NCBI GenBank assembly: GCA_013911135.1
Contig: JACERO010000075.1
Coordinates: 1 to 64,000, forward strand
Reading direction: 5' to 3'
Source of the DNA: Candidatus Nitrosopumilus sp.
GTDB lineage: Archaea > Thermoproteota > Nitrososphaeria > Nitrososphaerales > Nitrosopumilaceae
DNA: 64,000 bases
Shown here: positions 45,305-55,900 of the stretch, one piece after another
Numbering within the stretch: the stretch's first letter is position 1
How the letters are laid out: each line of letters opens with the position of its first letter
Made by a program: the position numbers and the translations under genes
Notes under the pieces: generated by a model
Database searches by the model: none
Seen by the model: the letters and a program-made list of their open reading frames with translations, nothing else
Told to the model about the DNA's origin: nothing

Positions 45305-46831
45305 TTGTGTAATTACTTGTTTGAAATTTCTAAAACTGATTTAGCAGGAAGGATAGGTACTCTATATACTAATCATGGAAAGATTGAGACACCCGCATAC
45401 ATTCCTGTTATTCATCCAGTAAAGCAAACAATACCATCAAAAAAAATTCAAACAATTGGTTTTGATTTAGTAATTACAAATGCATACATTACAAAAAATA
45501 ATTATGGTGATGAAGCTGTAAAAAAAGGAATTCATAAAATTATAGATTTTGATGGTGCAGTCATGACAGATTCTGGAGGTTATCAAGTTTTAGAATATGG
45601 AGATGTAAAAGTTTCACCACCAGAGATGGCAAATTTTGAAAAAGGAATTTTAACTGATTTTGCAATTCCGCTTGATAAGCCAACAGGATTTGGACTGCCA
45701 TTAAAAAAAGCAGAAGCATATGTTAAGCATACTCTCAAAGTTTCAAAGCAGACACTTGATGACAGTGAAGACAACGGTCAAATTTGGATTGGTCCAATTC
45801 AAGGAGGGGAACATTTTGAACTTGTTGCAAAGTCAACAAAAAAGTTGGTAGATATTGGTTTTCAGATGTTGGCTTTAGGAAGTCCAGTTGAATTTATGGA
45901 GTCATATGAATATAGATTACTAGCACAGATGATTGTAGCTGCAAAAAAACAAATGCCACATTCTATTCCTTTGCATCTTTTTGGAGCAGGGCATCCCCTA
46001 ACAATACCATTTGCAGTGGCCTTGGGATGCGATACATTTGATTCAGCATCCTACATGCTTTATGCCAAACATCAAAGATACATCACAGATGATGGTACAC
46101 GATATTTGTCTGATATTGTTATATTTCCATGTAATTGTGAAGTATGCTCAAAATATACTCCTGATGAATTACGCCAGCTTGAAGTAACTGAAAAAATCAA
46201 TCAATTAGCAATTCATAATCTCTATGCAATAAAACTTGAAGTCGATAAGGTAAAGCAAGCAATCCATGAAGGAAGATTATGGGAATATGTAATGAAAAAG
46301 GCAAGAGCACATCCTAAGTTATTTGAAATGATTGAAGTCATGACAAATAATTATGAATTTTTTAGTGTAACTACACCAAAATTCAAAGAGAAAGCTATTT
46401 TTCTATACGATAAAGAAGATCAATTTCGTCCAGAGGTTCAAGCATATCATAATATGGTTAGAAAATTCAAATCAAAGAAAAAGAAACTAGTCATCACCAG
46501 AGAGTCAAATTCAAAACCAGGATATTTGTCTCATCAATATATTGAACTAGAAAGAAAACTCAAGGGTTTTGATTCAATACAGGTATGCCAATATAACCCA
46601 CAGTTAGGATTAATTCCAATTGAGATTTCAGATATTTTTCCAGCAGCACACCATGAAACTTCTAGGATAGATTTTGATCCAAAAGAATTCTCTGTATTTG
46701 AAAAGACATGGAAAGATTTCTTTGGTAACAACAAGTTTTCAGAAATTCATTATGACAAAAATGACAAATTCTTGAAACATTTTGTAAAAACACTACCAAA
46801 AAAAATCAAAAAAAATCTTTTGTTTAATTAA
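45305..46831 (+). CDS. tgtA: tRNA-guanine(15) transglycosylase, archaeosine pathway
   Basis: TPAYIPVIHPVKQTIPSKKI; VMTDSGGYQVLEYG; IWIGPIQGG; CDTFDSASYMLYAK. Confidence 0.92.
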   Translation: MCNYLFEISKTDLAGRIGTLYTNHGKIETPAYIPVIHPVKQTIPSKKIQTIGFDLVITNAYITKNNYGDEAVKKGIHKIIDFDGAVMTDSGGYQVLEYGDVKVSPPEMANFEKGILTDFAIPLDKPTGFGLPLKKAEAYVKHTLKVSKQTLDDSEDNGQIWIGPIQGGEHFELVAKSTKKLVDIGFQMLALGSPVEFMESYEYRLLAQMIVAAKKQMPHSIPLHLFGAGHPLTIPFAVALGCDTFDSASYMLYAKHQRYITDDGTRYLSDIVIFPCNCEVCSKYTPDELRQLEVTEKINQLAIHNLYAIKLEVDKVKQAIHEGRLWEYVMKKARAHPKLFEMIEVMTNNYEFFSVTTPKFKEKAIFLYDKEDQFRPEVQAYHNMVRKFKSKKKKLVITRESNSKPGYLSHQYIELERKLKGFDSIQVCQYNPQLGLIPIEISDIFPAAHHETSRIDFDPKEFSVFEKTWKDFFGNNKFSEIHYDKNDKFLKHFVKTLPKKIKKNLLFN

Positions 46832-46865
46832 AAATAAGAAAAAAGAATGTGCTAAAAGATTCAGC

Positions 46866-47168
46866 TTATAGTGCTGCGTCTTCTGCCCAACCTTTGATGA
46901 AGACACCGTTTTTGTGAAGAGGAACTGGTTGTCCAGCAGTATAATTCATTGGTCTCATCCAAAAGATTGATTTTGTTGGGCATACACCGATGCATGCACC
47001 ATCAGAAATACATCTTTCTGGATAAAATACAAATGCTTTACCTCTCTTCCAGCCTTCAACTGGTTTTACTCTAAGGACATCTGGACCAAGAGTTGTACAG
47101 ATTTCTACACATAGTGCGCATCCGATACATCTTTGTTCATCAATGTCTGGAAGTATTGCTATTGGCAT
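46866..47168 (-). CDS. 4Fe-4S ferredoxin
   Basis: RCIGCALCVEICTTLGPDV and RCISDGACIGVCPTKSIFW. Confidence 0.9.
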   Translation of the reverse strand: MPIAILPDIDEQRCIGCALCVEICTTLGPDVLRVKPVEGWKRGKAFVFYPERCISDGACIGVCPTKSIFWMRPMNYTAGQPVPLHKNGVFIKGWAEDAAL

Positions 47169-47308
47169 AACAAAATTAAGATTGCTTGGTGACTATTTAA
47201 ACCATGATTGAAATTCATAACCCTGTTATGAAATTGATCGAGTAAAAAATACGCGCAAAAAGTAGATTTGAAGATTTAAAAAACAAAAAGATAACGTGAT
47301 TTGCACGT

Positions 47309-47521
47309 TTATTTTCTCATTGCGTCTATTTGACCAGAAGTAACCCAGTCAAGTAATTCTGCAGAAGATGGATTAAGGTCTGCTTTCTTATTCATAAGAT
47401 TGTTAACCCAGATCCAATTGAGTTGATTTAAGAGAGGTTTGTTTGCTTCGTCACCAGCACGTGTCTTAGAGACTAGTGCTTGATCTTGCAAGGCTAACCA
47501 TTCTGTATAACTTCTTCCCAT
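47309..47521 (-). CDS. Hypothetical small protein
   Basis: 70 aa ORF: MGRSYTEWLALQDQALVSKTRAGDEANKPLLNQLNWIWVNNLMNKKAD... Confidence 0.6.
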   Translation of the reverse strand: MGRSYTEWLALQDQALVSKTRAGDEANKPLLNQLNWIWVNNLMNKKADLNPSSAELLDWVTSGQIDAMRK

Positions 47522-47634
47522 GAGGATTGGATCTTAGCTTACACTAATTAAAGCTTTTGTAGATTCTATAATAGGCATAATGATCGGATTTACTTTAACA
47601 AGGTTTTAACGTTGATGAAAATTCATCTTAATTC

Positions 47635-48900
47635 TTGGATGTTAAAGTTTTAGGAGCTGCAAACGAAGTTGGTAGATCGGGTTTTTTAGTTAATTGTAAT
47701 GGAACAAATCTCTTGCTGGATTATGGAGTATTATTTGGTAGAAGAGGAACGCCTCCAGGATATCCACTTCATGTAAAACCAAAAGATCTTGATGCAATCA
47801 TAATTACTCATGCTCATTTAGATCATTCAGGAAATGTTCCATCACTTTTTGTAAGTGGAAATACTGATGTCTATGCCACACCTCCAACTTTTGATCTATC
47901 AAAGTTATTGATTGAAGATATGCTAAAAATCGAAAAGAATTCACATCCATTTGATCTGCCTGAACTAAACAATATGATGAAAAATGCTAAGGAAACTGGA
48001 TTTAAACAAAAAGTTACCAAGGGAAATGCAACTTTTGAATTAAGAGAATCAGGACATGTAATTGGAGGTAGTACTGTTTTGGTAGAATCAGAGAAAAAAC
48101 GACTTTTCTATACAGGGGATATCAAAACAAATGGTTCAAGAATGCTTAGAGAGATGGATTTGGACATTGGGGAAATTGATTTACTGATTACTGAAAGCAC
48201 ATATGCCAAAACAGAACAAAAATCTAGGAGAGAATCAGAAAAGGAGTTAATTGAATTTGCAAACGAAGTGATGGATAGAAAAGGAATATTGTTTATTCCA
48301 TCATTTTCAGTTGAACGCTCTCAAGAGATTGCATGTATTTTAAAGAGTGGAAATTTCAAACATAGAATTATCATGGATGGAATGGCACTAAAAGTAAATG
48401 AAATAATGTTTAGACATCCAAATTATCTAAGAGATCCTAAAATTTTTTCGGAGGCAATAAACAGTGCAACTGCAATAAGAGAACATGCTGAAAGAAAACG
48501 TGCAATGGGGGAACCTTGTGTAGTAATCTCACCTGCTGGAATGTTAGTTGGAGGAAATGCTGTATTTTATTTACAGCACTTGGCATTTGATGATAAAAAT
48601 GGAATTGCCCTAGTATCGTATCAAGGTAAAGGCACACCAGGTAAAAAATTACTTGAAACAGGAAAGGTATCAACAAGAGGTAAAGACGTCAATGTTTCAG
48701 CAGAGGTAAAACAGTTTGAGTTTTCAGGCCATGTAGATAGAAATGAATTGTTTGGCATGATTAAAAAAATTAAAGGAAATCCAAAGGTATGGGCAGTTCA
48801 TGGAGATTCTGAATCATGTGAAATGTTTGCTAAAGAAATTCATGAAAAATTTGGTTTAGAAACATATGCCCCTGCAGTAAATGATACAATTACTATCTAA
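47635..48900 (+). CDS. Beta-CASP metallo-beta-lactamase ribonuclease (CPSF-like)
   Basis: ITHAHLDHSGNVP; FYTGDIKTNGSRML; PSFSVERSQEIACIL; VISPAGMLVGG. Confidence 0.93.
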   Translation: MDVKVLGAANEVGRSGFLVNCNGTNLLLDYGVLFGRRGTPPGYPLHVKPKDLDAIIITHAHLDHSGNVPSLFVSGNTDVYATPPTFDLSKLLIEDMLKIEKNSHPFDLPELNNMMKNAKETGFKQKVTKGNATFELRESGHVIGGSTVLVESEKKRLFYTGDIKTNGSRMLREMDLDIGEIDLLITESTYAKTEQKSRRESEKELIEFANEVMDRKGILFIPSFSVERSQEIACILKSGNFKHRIIMDGMALKVNEIMFRHPNYLRDPKIFSEAINSATAIREHAERKRAMGEPCVVISPAGMLVGGNAVFYLQHLAFDDKNGIALVSYQGKGTPGKKLLETGKVSTRGKDVNVSAEVKQFEFSGHVDRNELFGMIKKIKGNPKVWAVHGDSESCEMFAKEIHEKFGLETYAPAVNDTITI

Positions 48901-49744
48901 AATGCAAAACAACAATGCAATAAATGTAGAAATTTCAATCAACAGTGGTCAGGTATTTCTTTGGAGAAAAAATGGAGAATATTGGGATGGGGTAAACGGT
49001 CAAGATATTCTAAGGATTGATAATTTTGGAAGCATTAAATCATATCAAAATACCAAAACAGACTTTTTTAGAAAAAAAGATAATATGGAGCAAATAATAA
49101 AGTCAATTTCAAAAGACAGTACAACTAGAAAGGCTGTAAAAAAATATCTTGGTTTAAGAATTCTCAAACAAGATCCTTTTCAATGTTTGATTTCATTTAT
49201 TGTATCTTCGAATTCTAATATTCAAAAAATAAAAACTAGTCTTGAAAAGATATCAAGAAAATTTGGAACAAAGGTAGAGTTTGAAAATCAAGAGTTTTTT
49301 TTATTTCCTACACCAAAGAAACTTGCCAAAGCATCAATTAATGAAATTAGAAATTGTGGTGTAGGATACAGAGCTAAATTTATCAAAGAAGCTGCAAATA
49401 TAATTTTTTTAAAAAAAATAGATTTTGAGAGTTTAAAAAAATCTGATTATTTTGAGACTAAGGAAAGTATTTGTTCCATTCCAGGGGTTGGGAATAAAGT
49501 TGCAGATTGCATAATGTTATTTTCATTAAACAAATTGGAGGCATTTCCATTAGATAGATGGATGATTAGAATTTTAGAAAAATATTTTTTTAATGAATTT
49601 CAACTTGAGACAAAAACAATTACAAAAAAACAATATGATATTCTTCATGATAAAATTGTAAATCATTTTGGTCCATACGCAGGATATGCACAACAATTTC
49701 TCTTTAAGATGGAAAGAGAGAATTACCAAAAAAAGTGGCTGTAA
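48881..49744 (+). CDS. 8-oxoguanine DNA glycosylase (Ogg family)
   Basis: HhH-GPD: ICSIPGVGNKVADCIMLFSLNKLEAFPLDRWMIRIL; FLWRKNGEYWDGV N-terminal domain. Confidence 0.9.
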   Translation: MIQLLSKMQNNNAINVEISINSGQVFLWRKNGEYWDGVNGQDILRIDNFGSIKSYQNTKTDFFRKKDNMEQIIKSISKDSTTRKAVKKYLGLRILKQDPFQCLISFIVSSNSNIQKIKTSLEKISRKFGTKVEFENQEFFLFPTPKKLAKASINEIRNCGVGYRAKFIKEAANIIFLKKIDFESLKKSDYFETKESICSIPGVGNKVADCIMLFSLNKLEAFPLDRWMIRILEKYFFNEFQLETKTITKKQYDILHDKIVNHFGPYAGYAQQFLFKMERENYQKKWL

Positions 49745-49777
49745 ACCCTTAAAATGGTAATTAATTGCTAAGTTTTT

Positions 49778-49852
49778 GGGCCTATGACGCAGCATGGATA
49801 GCGTGTTGGACTTCTAATCCAAAAGTCAAGGGATCGAAGCCCTTTGGGCCCG
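49778..49852 (+). tRNA. tRNA-Arg (TCT)
   Basis: Acceptor GGGCCTA/TGGGCCC; anticodon stem-loop TTGGA-CTTCTAA-TCCAA; T-arm AGGGATCGAAGCCCT. Confidence 0.9.
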
Positions 49853-49893
49853 CCTAACAAAATTATTTATTCTAATTTGGAGATGATGTTTTC

Positions 49894-50244
49894 GTGAAAG
49901 ACATAGAGTTCAAACTAAATTCAACTGACATTCATCCAAATTCTGAAATCAAAGGAACTATTTCTGTTTCATATCCAGGAAGATATGATGGAGTTGTGAT
50001 AAATACTCAGATTTTAGATTCAAATGAACACATAGTCTACAAATCATATAATGGAAAAAATATTTCACAAAATGTTTCGAGATTATTTATCAACAAAGAC
50101 GTGATGCCTGAAAACAAAGCAGAATTTATCGCACTAATTAAATTTGAACCAAAACAAGAACATGAAATAAAATTTAGAGTATCAATTATTGAGCAACATA
50201 AAGAAATTGAAAGTCAGATAATTTTTGCAAAATATTCTATCTAG
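49894..50244 (+). CDS. Hypothetical beta-rich protein
   Basis: 116 aa, GTG start; KDIEFKLNSTDIHPNSEIKGTISVSYPGRYDGVVINTQILDSNEHIVY. Confidence 0.6.
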   Translation: MKDIEFKLNSTDIHPNSEIKGTISVSYPGRYDGVVINTQILDSNEHIVYKSYNGKNISQNVSRLFINKDVMPENKAEFIALIKFEPKQEHEIKFRVSIIEQHKEIESQIIFAKYSI

Positions 50245-50702
50245 AATCTACTCTTTTCTACATTGATAGAACCAGTCATCCACGGATGTGGTTCACAGTG
50301 ATAATGGATCTCTTGAGGCTCTGTAAATAGGAATTCATAGTTTTCACCAGGTTTTACGACACCAGAAGAACCAAAGTCACCACTATATCTATCAGATGCT
50401 CTGTGATCAGGAGTTACAGTGTGGGGAGTATCATCCAAATTTTTCCAAATTACTTTGTTATTAACATTCAATAACGCATTTGCTTTATTTGGAACATAGT
50501 TCTCATTTCCTTCAATTACTGCACCTGGAACAATTTCAATGATAAGATCTTTTTCAGGATTTAAGATATGTTCAGATACAGATGGCTTTGCTAAAGATTC
50601 AGGAACATAAAATGAAGTGTAAAACACTAGGGAGACTGACATGCCAATGATTAGTGCAATTACTCCAATACCATACGCGTGGCTAGATGGAGGTGAACTC
50701 AT
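50241..50702 (-). CDS. Membrane-anchored cupredoxin (plastocyanin-like)
   Basis: NKVIWKNLDDTPHTVTPDH...YEFLFTEPQEIHYHCEPHPWMTGSI: type-1 Cu ligand set H...C..H....M. Confidence 0.95.
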   Translation of the reverse strand: MSSPPSSHAYGIGVIALIIGMSVSLVFYTSFYVPESLAKPSVSEHILNPEKDLIIEIVPGAVIEGNENYVPNKANALLNVNNKVIWKNLDDTPHTVTPDHRASDRYSGDFGSSGVVKPGENYEFLFTEPQEIHYHCEPHPWMTGSINVEKSRF

Positions 50703-52285
50703 TTTTTCAATCCTCCAAGATCGTCAGAACCAAGATTTGGATTATTTTCTGCACTAACTCCTAAATCTGCTGTAGTCTTCTGGATAGGAACTTCGTGAGT
50801 TAATTCTTTTGGTTTTTCTTGTGCAGTATCACCTTCTGGAAGTTTACTTGGTTCAGATACATCAGGTGCATCTAGTTTTGGTTTTTCTTCCTGTACAGGA
50901 ACTGGTGGGGGTGGAGGCGCATTCTTTTCCTCACTCAAAGCATATCTGTAAACATGGAAGAATGCTGCAAATACCAACAAGATTATTCCAACAAAGAATA
51001 ATGACATGTTCTTCATTCCTGTCAAAGCTGCATTATATGCTGCAATGTTTAGGAATACTTGGAATGCCAACAGTGCAATTAGTAACCAGTTAATCCATTT
51101 TTCAGAGAGGTTGATTGTTGCAACTTTCTGTGGGCCTTTACTTTTTGCAAGTTTTGATTTTCTTTCAGCTTCATTTGCAAGTTTAATCATCATGTATGTG
51201 AATCCAAATCCTAGTGGAAGCAACAATATCATTGTAGCATAGAAGAATATTGGATCAATTACCAAACGCTCTACTAATGGAATTGAGACATCAGGTGAAA
51301 TATAGAATCCCCAATATGTGGTAACCATAATCTGAGCAATACTAGTAATTCCAAATGCTGTAACTATTGGTCTTTCTCTCCATGAGAATTTTTTGTATCT
51401 ATCAATGAACGGAACAACGATAAATGCAGCAAGAAATATCAACGGCCACAGCAGTCCTGTTACAAACTTGTCATATTGAGTCCTCATGAATGCATAAATT
51501 CCTGTAAGATACCATTCAGGAACCGTTACACCTGGCGGGACTGTCGGCTCAAACTTGAATCCCATATCAATTGGAAATACACCACCTGTGATGAGAATAG
51601 CACCAGAAATTGCCATAACCATAGGGACATCAAATACCAAGAATCTTGGGAAATGAACTGCCATCAATCCTAGCATTACAATTGGTAACAAGAACACATG
51701 TTGCGCATAGAATCTTAATACAAAGTCCGAGAACCCACTACCAAGTGCCGCATCACGAATCGTCGGTCCGACAACAGGAATTGATGTAGTCAGAGACGCT
51801 GCAATACTAATTGCAAGTTCTGCTCTTTCACTAAATATAACATCATATCCAGTAAATGCTTCAAGAATAGTAACAACACCAAGAATGACACCAGTCATCC
51901 ATAAAACTTCATTTCTAATTTTGTATCGTCCACTAAAGTATTGGTAATACATGTGAAGAACAGCTAAGAGTACCATTGCATTGGAACCATGATAGTGAAT
52001 GTTTCTTATGTGAAAACCAAATGGAACATCATCATTGATGAATTGAACACTATCCCAAGCCCTATCTAAAACAGGTTGATAATAAAACATGAGTAGGGCT
52101 CCTGAAACTCCAAGAATGATAAATACAACAAAGGTAAGCATACCCAAGAATCCAAACGGACTAACAAATCTAGCAGGGAATGAAAATTTTATTGCAGTAA
52201 AGATTGTTCTATCTATTCCATCCCATACCCAGTAAATGAGGGCGACTAAGCCAGTTCTTCTTTCAAGCGAAACGGCCATATCCAA
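50699..52285 (-). CDS. Cytochrome b (b/b6 type) of a complex III
   Basis: 528 aa, multi-TM; HYHGSNAMVLLAVLHMYYQYFSGRYK and RFYAQHVFLLPIVMLGLMAVHF haem ligands; proline-rich C-terminal tail. Confidence 0.95.
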   Translation of the reverse strand: MDMAVSLERRTGLVALIYWVWDGIDRTIFTAIKFSFPARFVSPFGFLGMLTFVVFIILGVSGALLMFYYQPVLDRAWDSVQFINDDVPFGFHIRNIHYHGSNAMVLLAVLHMYYQYFSGRYKIRNEVLWMTGVILGVVTILEAFTGYDVIFSERAELAISIAASLTTSIPVVGPTIRDAALGSGFSDFVLRFYAQHVFLLPIVMLGLMAVHFPRFLVFDVPMVMAISGAILITGGVFPIDMGFKFEPTVPPGVTVPEWYLTGIYAFMRTQYDKFVTGLLWPLIFLAAFIVVPFIDRYKKFSWRERPIVTAFGITSIAQIMVTTYWGFYISPDVSIPLVERLVIDPIFFYATMILLLPLGFGFTYMMIKLANEAERKSKLAKSKGPQKVATINLSEKWINWLLIALLAFQVFLNIAAYNAALTGMKNMSLFFVGIILLVFAAFFHVYRYALSEEKNAPPPPPVPVQEEKPKLDAPDVSEPSKLPEGDTAQEKPKELTHEVPIQKTTADLGVSAENNPNLGSDDLGGLKK

Positions 52286-52868
52286 TTACTCCATTAGCAT
52301 TTACATCAAACTTTGGCGGCAAGATATATACAAATCCATCTGAGTCAAGTTCAAAATATAATTCAGCTAAAATGTTAGATGGTGGGGCTTGTACTGATGC
52401 AGGACCTACAAAAGCTGTTCCAGTTGTTGGATCATACATACTACCATGACAAGGACATTCACCTCTCTTTCTTCCTTCATCTGGCCAATATTTCCACAAA
52501 CACCAAAGATGAAGACATATCATGCTGTATGCTCTAAGAGCAGATAGATCATTTTTTGCACCACCTAATTCTTCAGGTAATCTTATGAATTGCCATTTAC
52601 GAAATGCTTCTGCATCAAGTGCAGGATTGCCAGTAGCTGGATATGTAATAACTTCAGAAAAATTAACTGGGTAAGTATTGATATTTGCATGTGTACCATC
52701 AGGTAAAATTACTGGTACTTTTTCAAGAGATGCTTGATTGGGGTTTGGCATAAAATTACCAAATGGGATAAATGGAGCAAACGCTAAACCTGTGCCTGCG
52801 GCGCCGATTAACTTTAGAAAGTCTCTTCTGGATAATCCGCCAGACTTTTTTGTCCCAAGCTCTGACAT
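52263..52868 (-). CDS. Rieske iron-sulfur protein
   Basis: Tat-like SRRDFLKLIGAAGTGLAFAP; ICLHLWCLWKYWPDEGRKRGECPCHGSMYD (CxH...CxxH). Confidence 0.93.
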   Translation of the reverse strand: MSELGTKKSGGLSRRDFLKLIGAAGTGLAFAPFIPFGNFMPNPNQASLEKVPVILPDGTHANINTYPVNFSEVITYPATGNPALDAEAFRKWQFIRLPEELGGAKNDLSALRAYSMICLHLWCLWKYWPDEGRKRGECPCHGSMYDPTTGTAFVGPASVQAPPSNILAELYFELDSDGFVYILPPKFDVNANGVIGYGRFA

Positions 52869-52913
52869 TCAGCTGACTAACTCGCCAAATTGCTTATAAA
52901 CCTTGTTCAATTA

Positions 52914-55900
52914 TTAGTTAGGTTTTATTCTAATGATGAATATGATAACAGTTCCGATCGCAGCGCCAATAACTAATCCAATAACAATTCCAAGACTAAA
53001 GGATGAATCAGAGTTACCAGAATTATTTATTGAGAGAGAATCATCAGGAATGATTTTTGTTTTAGAAATTGTGTTATAATCATTTTCTAAAATAGAATCA
53101 TTTGATTCAAACTCTGTTTCCACTTGTTCAACTTGAGAAGAAATGTTTGTAAATTTTGCTGCAAGTGTAATAGGTTCTGTTGTAGAATTTCCTCCAAACA
53201 ATGTAGAGTGTGTCAAAAGAGTGTAAGTACCAGTTTGGTTAATTGGAACATAGAGAACAGTGGATGTATCATCTTTATTTTTTACAGGAAAAAATCCACC
53301 ACCTTGACTAAAGATAGAATTACCCAACCAATCAAGAGAAGGCCATCCTAGAAAATGACCAAATACTCCAGATGGAACATTTGTTTGAACGATTTGCCCG
53401 GATGGATCCATTACAAAGACAGCTAGATTAGTATCATCAGTAATCCATGAAAGTTCAACCGCTGCTGAATTAATTGATTCATCTTGGATATCAAAATAAT
53501 ATTGTCTCCAATCTCCTGCCATATAGCGATTAGCCATATCAAATGCGCCTTTGATGTAGCCATTACCATAAAGAACATCATCACTTTGTTTACCTTTAAC
53601 AATTACAAAAGAATCATTTTGATCAACTAATTGTTTTATTACAAAAGATACTGGAGCATTTACCAAATGTTTTTCTCCTTCAAAAGTAAGAAATCCTTGA
53701 TAGACTCCAGTTTGCAAATCAGTTGGTGCAATTAATGTTACATCAATTGTAGCAATATCTTTTGGAGGTATAGTGACTGTTTGAGATTCAGGCCAGATTA
53801 CAGACCATTTTTCTTTTTGGTAATAACTTGCAGATAATGTGTAATCCATTGAGGTAGAATTCATTTTTGTATCACCCAACCAGTAAGAAAATCTTGTTGG
53901 GACAGGATATACTCCAACTAGGGGAGTTCCTTCAAATTTTTCATTGGGATCAGTAACTCTAAGTTCTTGAACAGTTCCCCAAGAGCCAGCTCTATTTACT
54001 AAAGATAATTCATCACTTGAAATTTTTGTATCATTGTTGTTATCAAGCCAATCATAAATATACAAAGAAGAGATTTTGATATCACTAGCATAGACGTCTG
54101 AAGTATCATTCATGAATGAATCAAATGGGAAATTTACATTTAGTATCATCAATGAGGAATCATCAGGAATAGGATCTGTCTCATCAAAAAATTCATCTAG
54201 AGTAGAATGGGGTTTTACATCTGAAAGTTTGACATAATTTGGAATATAGGCTCCAGATTTGTTAAGTATTGAATCTTGTTGATGTACAGTAGTTACTCCG
54301 TTAAACTCATTTTTGGCAATTAAAGATAATTTTTTTGGTATCACATTAATTTTAATTTCATTTTCAGAAGGATTAACTATAGTAAAAGTAGCAGAACTTC
54401 TTTCTCCTGGAAGTAATTGCTCTGCAAACCAACTAGTCATAGGTATAGAATTAGAAGGTAATTGAAATTTTTCAAATCCAATTGCAGTTGAATTTACGTT
54501 ATCTATTGCAGGATCTAAAAGTTTCTTGATGTTCTGATATGATGCATCATTATGTACCATAAACAATCCATCTTTTCCATTCACATAATCCAAAGCTGAA
54601 GAGACGTCAACTAATCCAGATCCTTGAGTAAATGGATCATTTTCTAGATCAGTTGCAGTAGACATTAGAATATTTTTGATTGTGAATGGATCAATGGTTT
54701 GGGATTGATTTTTCATACCTTCCATCAAAATTGCTGCACTACCAGATACGATAGGTGCAGCCATACTGGTTCCGCCAAATAAAGAAAAGGATTCAGCCTT
54801 TGAATCTTTTTTAATTTTTAAAACACTTGACGGAGTAAACCCATATGCACCTATACTCATTAAATCAGGTTTTGGATCACCAATAGAGCTAGGACCTCTA
54901 CTAGAGAAATCAACTACATCATTGTAATGAGATATTGTATTTCCAAATCTGGGTTGATCTTTGAATGGGCCATAACCTACAAATACATTATTAGTAGTTG
55001 CTCCAACTGAAATTCCAAAAGGTGATGCATTTGGTAATCCTATTGTTCCATATCCGTGTCCAGAGTTTCCGGCACTAGAAACTATTGTCACCCCTGGATA
55101 ATCATCATCTAAAGAATGAGGTGTTACAAGTACACTAAGAATCAAGGAGAGAATATCCATTCCAGGAGATGTCTTAAAGGAAGGAAATGCAGATACGCCC
55201 CAACTATTTGAAATTATATCAACTCTAGTCTTGCCTGAAAATTTCCAATCATGTTTTGTATTATCAAATCCTGCAGACCACAACCATCCATAAACTGTAT
55301 CACCAAACCATAATGCCTTCACAGGAATAATTTTTGCACCAGGAGCTACACCAGTTATAGTAAATTTTTCAGTACTGTTATAGATGTCATAAACTTCGTG
55401 TCCTCTTGAAGTAATAGATGCAGCACTGGATGTACCATGCCCCACAAAATCAGTCATCAAACCAAAAAATTCACCATCAGGATCTAATGTGGGAAGTAAT
55501 GTTCCATTGATTGCCTTTATAGTATCATCAATGTCTGCAGTTTTATCTTGCATTACTCCATAAACATCTAAAACTCGTGCACCAAATGTTCCTGCACTAT
55601 AATCATTTTTTCCATCATTGTTTGAATCATATACAAGAAATTCTTTTCCACTACCTAACACAATTGGTTTTTCATCAGTAAAATCAAAATCATATTCTGG
55701 TCGTTGACCAGCTTTCAGATCAAATCGAGTATAATCTTCCCACGAAGTACTCATATCAGGAATTATAGTATCATAAACTCCAGAAATGAATGAATCAACT
55801 ACCAATACAGGTACAACTTGTATTCGCGCTAGAGGCCCTTGTATAGCACCTTGATAAATTATACCAAGATGATATACTCCACTTTTTGATTTGATGTAAT

